Source of the DNA: CAZPAV01 sp964584755
Lineage (GTDB): Bacteria; Actinomycetota; Acidimicrobiia; Spongiisociales; UBA5794
Assembly (NCBI GenBank): GCA_964584755.1
Contig: CAZPAV010000076.1
Span: 1-7,622, forward strand
Reading direction: 5' to 3'
Length of the DNA stretch: 7,622 nt
The position numbers and the translations under genes are program-made. The notes beneath the pieces were generated by a model. That model had not been told where the DNA came from. It saw only the letters and a program-made list of their open reading frames with translations, and searched no databases. This document shows positions 4,549-7,622 of this stretch, piece after piece (within the stretch, counting starts at the first letter, position 1; each line of letters begins with the position of its first letter).

Positions 4549-5757
4549 TCAGACGATCCCGTCGCGGCGCAGCCGGCTGATCGCGTCGTCGGGGTAGCCG
4601 AGCTCGGCGAGGATCTCGTCGGTGTGCTCCCCCAGGGTGGGGGCTCGCCGGCGGATGCCGCCGCCGAGGCCGCCGACGGGGGTGCCGGCGACGGGGGCCG
4701 CCCCGGACACCCCCGGGTACGGCACGGGTTGGAGGAACCCGACGGCCTGGATGTGGGGATGGTCGAGGGCCTGGCGGGGGGAGAGCACCGGGGCGGCGGG
4801 GACGCCGATCGCCGCCAGGGCGTCGAGGGCCTCCTCGGTGCCGCGGACGGCCGCCCAGGCGGCCAGCTCGTCGCAGAGGACGTCCCGGTGGGCGCCCCGG
4901 GTGGCGTCGTCGCCGAACCGAGAGTCGTCGATCCACTCCTCCCGTCCCACGAGCCGTGCCCACCGGGCGAAGGCCCGGTCGGAGACCACCTGGACGACGA
5001 TCCAGCCGTCGGTGGTGGCCACCACGTCGGCGGGTCCGGCCACCTGGGCCCGGTTGCCGCTGCCGACCCGTGCCGGGCCGGCGACGGCCTCCTCGATGAG
5101 CCACGAGTTCGTCACGGTCAACGCCGCGGCGAGGAGCGACCCCTCCACGTGCGCCCCCTCCCCGGTGCGATCCCGCCGTCGCAGCGCCGCCACCGTGCCG
5201 AAGGCGGCGAGGGCCGCCGTGGTGAAGTCCACCCACGTCACCGCGGCCTTCATCGGGACGTCGGGGTCGCCGGAGAGGTGGGCGGCCCCGGACATCGCCT
5301 GGCCGATCCCGTCGAAGCCGGGGCGTCCGCTCCACGGCCCGCCGCCCCCGAAGGCGTCGATGGTGGTGAGGATGACGTCGGGATGCACCGCTCGCAGGGA
5401 GGCGTGGTCGAGGCCGAGACGCTCCCGGGTGGGCGGGGGCAGGTTGACGACGACGACGTCGGAGCCGGCGACGAGACGGCGGACGATCTCCCGCCCCGCC
5501 GCCGCGGCGGGGTCGAGGGTGAGGCTCCGCTTGTTGCGGTTCACCTGGAGGTAGAGGGCTCCGGCGTCGCCGACCGGTACGAGCCGGCGGTCCTCTCCCC
5601 CGCCGACCCGTTCCACCCGGATGACGTCGGCCCCGAGGTCGCCGAGCAGGCAGGCGCAGTACGGCCCGGCGATGTACCGGCCGAAGTCGAGGACCCGGAT
5701 CCCGGCGAGCGGCGGTGCCGGGGCGTCCTCCCGGGGGGTTGGGGGATCGCCGGTCAC
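4549..5757 (-). CDS. Family III CoA-transferase (CaiB/BaiF type)
   Basis: Family III enzymes move CoA between acyl-CoA and a free carboxylic acid and work as interlocked dimers; the fold is shared with alpha-methylacyl-CoA racemase. The 402-residue length is typical. The N-terminal signature is LAGIRVLDFGRYIAGPYCA (17-35) followed by LLGDLGADVIRVER (37-50). NRNKRSLTLD (73-82) is the CoA-binding stretch. KAAVTWVDFTTAALAAFG (170-187) contains Asp177 at the position expected for the catalytic aspartate (Asp169 in formyl-CoA transferase). The C-terminal HPHIQAVGF (about 340-348) and APTLGEHTDEIL motifs are also classic. The GTG at 5757 overlaps the acyl-CoA synthetase stop as GTGA, fixing the start and implying coupled translation. 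The acid and CoA donor cannot be named; the upstream gene suggests a fatty or aryl acid pathway. Racemase activity is an alternative. Confidence 0.93.
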   Translation of the reverse strand: MTGDPPTPREDAPAPPLAGIRVLDFGRYIAGPYCACLLGDLGADVIRVERVGGGEDRRLVPVGDAGALYLQVNRNKRSLTLDPAAAAGREIVRRLVAGSDVVVVNLPPPTRERLGLDHASLRAVHPDVILTTIDAFGGGGPWSGRPGFDGIGQAMSGAAHLSGDPDVPMKAAVTWVDFTTAALAAFGTVAALRRRDRTGEGAHVEGSLLAAALTVTNSWLIEEAVAGPARVGSGNRAQVAGPADVVATTDGWIVVQVVSDRAFARWARLVGREEWIDDSRFGDDATRGAHRDVLCDELAAWAAVRGTEEALDALAAIGVPAAPVLSPRQALDHPHIQAVGFLQPVPYPGVSGAAPVAGTPVGGLGGGIRRRAPTLGEHTDEILAELGYPDDAISRLRRDGIV

Positions 5758-7598
5758 GACGGCTCCTCCCCGGGACGGCCGGCCGGGATCCGGACGTCCG
5801 CGCCGGGCGCGGCGGCGTACATGGCGTCGATGCGGTCGGCGTGGGTCTCGAGGACGGCCCGTCGCCGCACCTTCAGGGTGGGGGTGAGCAGGCCGTTGGC
5901 GACGTGGAACCCTTCGGGCACCACCCGGTACCGCTTGATCGTCTCGTACCGGGCGAGACGGCCGTTGACGGCGGCGACGAAGCCGTCGAGCTCGGCGAGC
6001 AGCTCCGGGTCGTCGGCGGCGACGTCTCCGGGGCTCCTGCCGTGCCGTCGCGCCCACACCGCCGTCGCCTCGGGGTCGAGGGCGAGGAGGGCGGTGAGGT
6101 AGGGGCGGCGGTCACCCACGACGACGGCCTGACCGACGAGGGGATGCGCCAGGAGCCGCCGTTCGATGGGTGCGGGGGCGACGTTCTTCCCCGCCGCGGT
6201 GATGATGAGGTCCTTCTTGCGACCGGTGATGCGGAGAAACCCGTCGGCGTCGAGCTCCCCGAGGTCCCCGCTGCGGAACCACCCGTCGGGGGTGAAGGCC
6301 GCCGCGGTGGCTTCCGGGTCACGGAAGTACTCGACGAAGACGCTCGGTCCCCGCATCAGCACCTCGCCGTCGTCGGCGATCTTCACCTCGGAGCCGGGGA
6401 GCGGCGGGCCCACCGTGCCGATGCGGTACCGGTCGGGACGGTTGTAGGTGATCGGCGAGGACGTCTCGGTGAGACCGTACCCCTCGTAGATGGGGAGGCC
6501 GACGGCCCAGAAGAACTCGAGCAGATCGGCGGCGATGGGCGCGGCGCCGCAGCTCAGGTACTCGATGCGGTCGCCGAAGATCCCTCGCCGGAGTCTCCGG
6601 AGGACGAGCCGCTCGGCGAGGGCGTGCGCCACCGCGAGCCGGAGCGGCACCCGGCGACCCGCCTCGAGGAGGCGGTGCCGGCGCCGGCCCACCGCGAGGG
6701 CCCAGGAGAAGAGCGCCCGCCGCGGCGGCGACACCTGGTGGACCTGCGCCATGACGGCGGCGTGGATCTTCTCGAACACCCGCGGGACCCCCGACACGGC
6801 CCGGGGGTGGACGGCGCGGCAGGTGGGGACGAGCTCGGCGATCGCCGGCGCGTACGCGGCGACAAGGCCGAGGGAGGTGCCGAGGTAGGTGTTGACCCGT
6901 TGGAGGATGTGGGACATGGGGAGGTAGACGACCCCGACGTCGCCTTCCTCGAGTCCGACGATGCCGGCGAGGGTCTCGACGACGGCGTGGAGCATCCGGT
7001 GGGTGAGGACGACGCCCTTGGGGTCGCCGGTGGTCCCGCTCGTGTACATGAGCGACGCCGGGTCGTCGGGGGCGACGGCGTCCCGGCACCGGTCGACGAG
7101 GCTGGGGTCGGCGGCGAGGAGGCGTCGACCGTGCCCGCGCAGCTCTTCGAGGGTCAGGTCGGCCGGCCCGGGGTCGCCGTCGACGACGACGAGAGCCTCG
7201 AGCTCGGGGAGGTCGCCGCGGCGTGCGGCCACCGCCGCCGCCAGGTGACCGTCCTCGACGATCGCGACGGTGGCGCCGCTGTGGGAGAGGAGGCGGGCGG
7301 TGGCCTCGGGCGTGCTCGTGGGGTAGATGGAGACGACGACGGCACCGATGCTGAGGGCGGCGCCGTCGCACAGCGCCCACTCGGGCCGGGACGCCGACAT
7401 GACGGCGACCCGGTCGCCCTTGCGGACGCCACGGCTCCACAGGCCGGCGGCGAGCTCGACGGTCGCCTGGAGGGCCTCGCGGTTCGCCGTCGCCCGCCAC
7501 TTCCCGTCCACGAGGGCGAGGAAGCAGGTCCGGTCGGGTGCCGCCGCCATGCGCTCGTGGAGCAGATGGGCGATCGTCGACCGTGAGACCGTCGCCAT
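5754..7598 (-). CDS. Long-chain fatty-acid--CoA ligase (AMP-forming acyl-CoA synthetase)
   Basis: This enzyme activates a fatty acid to acyl-AMP and then acyl-CoA. The 614-residue protein carries the ANL-superfamily motifs in order: phosphate loop YTSGTTGDPKG (185-195), LPMSHILQR (226-234), YGLTETSS (374-381), GWFRSGDLGELDADGFLRI (439-457), the hinge segment GRKKDLI (459-465), GKNVAP (470-475), and TPTLKVRR (572-579) with the adenylation lysine at 576. The GKNVAP segment and LPMSH block point to the long-chain FAA1/FadD15-like group rather than acetyl-CoA synthetases. ATG 7598 is preferred over GTG 7607 because TACAGT sits seven bases before the ATG and no Shine-Dalgarno serves either; the choice changes only three residues. 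The gene is followed directly by the CoA-transferase with a GTGA overlap. No signal peptide or membrane segment is evident. Chain-length preference is inferred from subgroup only. Confidence 0.94.
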   Translation of the reverse strand: MATVSRSTIAHLLHERMAAAPDRTCFLALVDGKWRATANREALQATVELAAGLWSRGVRKGDRVAVMSASRPEWALCDGAALSIGAVVVSIYPTSTPEATARLLSHSGATVAIVEDGHLAAAVAARRGDLPELEALVVVDGDPGPADLTLEELRGHGRRLLAADPSLVDRCRDAVAPDDPASLMYTSGTTGDPKGVVLTHRMLHAVVETLAGIVGLEEGDVGVVYLPMSHILQRVNTYLGTSLGLVAAYAPAIAELVPTCRAVHPRAVSGVPRVFEKIHAAVMAQVHQVSPPRRALFSWALAVGRRRHRLLEAGRRVPLRLAVAHALAERLVLRRLRRGIFGDRIEYLSCGAAPIAADLLEFFWAVGLPIYEGYGLTETSSPITYNRPDRYRIGTVGPPLPGSEVKIADDGEVLMRGPSVFVEYFRDPEATAAAFTPDGWFRSGDLGELDADGFLRITGRKKDLIITAAGKNVAPAPIERRLLAHPLVGQAVVVGDRRPYLTALLALDPEATAVWARRHGRSPGDVAADDPELLAELDGFVAAVNGRLARYETIKRYRVVPEGFHVANGLLTPTLKVRRRAVLETHADRIDAMYAAAPGADVRIPAGRPGEEPS

Positions 7599-7611
7599 GG
7601 CGGCCACTGTA
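7596..7611 (-). promoter_or_regulatory. Putative leaderless promoter -10 box for the acyl-CoA synthetase
   Basis: On the minus strand TACAGT (7611-7606) is followed by seven bases and ATG (7598-7596), the same layout as before the FakA-like and exporter genes. No Shine-Dalgarno is present. Any -35 would fall at or beyond the window edge. The CoA-transferase would be carried on this transcript. Confidence 0.5.
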
Positions 7612-7622
7612 GGAGGCGCGGT

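Noticed and set aside
4624..6102. Plus-strand open frame of about 490 codons opposite the CoA-transferase
   Set aside because: It is antisense to a gene with clear catalytic motifs, and its product is a Gly/Arg/Val/Asp-rich mirror with no fold signature.
5715..7586. Plus-strand open frame of more than 600 codons opposite the acyl-CoA synthetase
   Set aside because: Length alone is impressive, but the composition (Gly/Asp/Glu/Arg/Val) is that expected antisense to a GC-rich gene, and the minus strand carries every ANL motif.
7599..7607. GTG at 7607 as the acyl-CoA synthetase start
   Set aside because: It would place the start inside the TACAGT box. ATG 7598 gives the same seven-base spacing seen at other genes.
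1..7622. CRISPR array, tRNA/rRNA genes, insertion sequence, phage or defence system
   Set aside because: No spaced direct repeats, tRNA-like arms, transposase or nuclease motifs, or terminal inverted repeats were found by reading both strands.

Overview
The window is very GC-rich (I estimate about three quarters G+C) and densely coded. GTG starts are common, genes overlap by four bases, and several starts lack a Shine-Dalgarno sequence but have a TANNNT -10 hexamer 6-7 bases upstream. This fits a high-GC actinobacterial lineage, possibly an Acidimicrobiia-like environmental genome. That placement is inferred from style and gene content; no marker gene is present. No tRNA, rRNA, CRISPR array or insertion sequence is visible, and no gene-free stretch exceeds about 160 bases.

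Left block (1-2191, minus strand): three genes read right to left. They are a short FakA-like protein with a DhaL/DAK2 domain, a divergent PlsY-type acyl-phosphate:glycerol-3-phosphate acyltransferase, and a DegV/FakB-type fatty-acid-binding protein cut by the window edge. PlsY and DegV overlap by ATGA. In Firmicutes, FakA phosphorylates a fatty acid held by FakB (a DegV protein), and PlsY transfers the acyl group from acyl-phosphate to glycerol-3-phosphate. The trio therefore reads as a compact module for putting fatty acids into phospholipid. FakA lacks its usual C-terminal domain, PlsY departs from several family motifs, and the last ~65 bases of the DegV end no longer look like DegV and resemble a sequencing adapter.

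Centre (2192-4548): a LysE/RhtB-type exporter (plus) diverges from the FakA-like gene. It converges on an atypical short-chain dehydrogenase/NAD-dependent epimerase (minus), with a strong hairpin between them. The epimerase diverges from a small secreted protein with an ICHAT-type motif (plus) across a relatively AT-rich control region holding short inverted repeats.

Right block (4549-7598, minus strand): a long-chain acyl-CoA synthetase is followed by a family III (CaiB/BaiF) CoA-transferase, joined by a GTGA overlap. The window thus carries two routes of acyl activation, acyl-phosphate on the left and acyl-CoA on the right. Every gene belongs to a known broad family or is a small secreted protein. 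The least ordinary points are the reduced FakA plus degenerate PlsY pairing and the repeated leaderless promoter layout.
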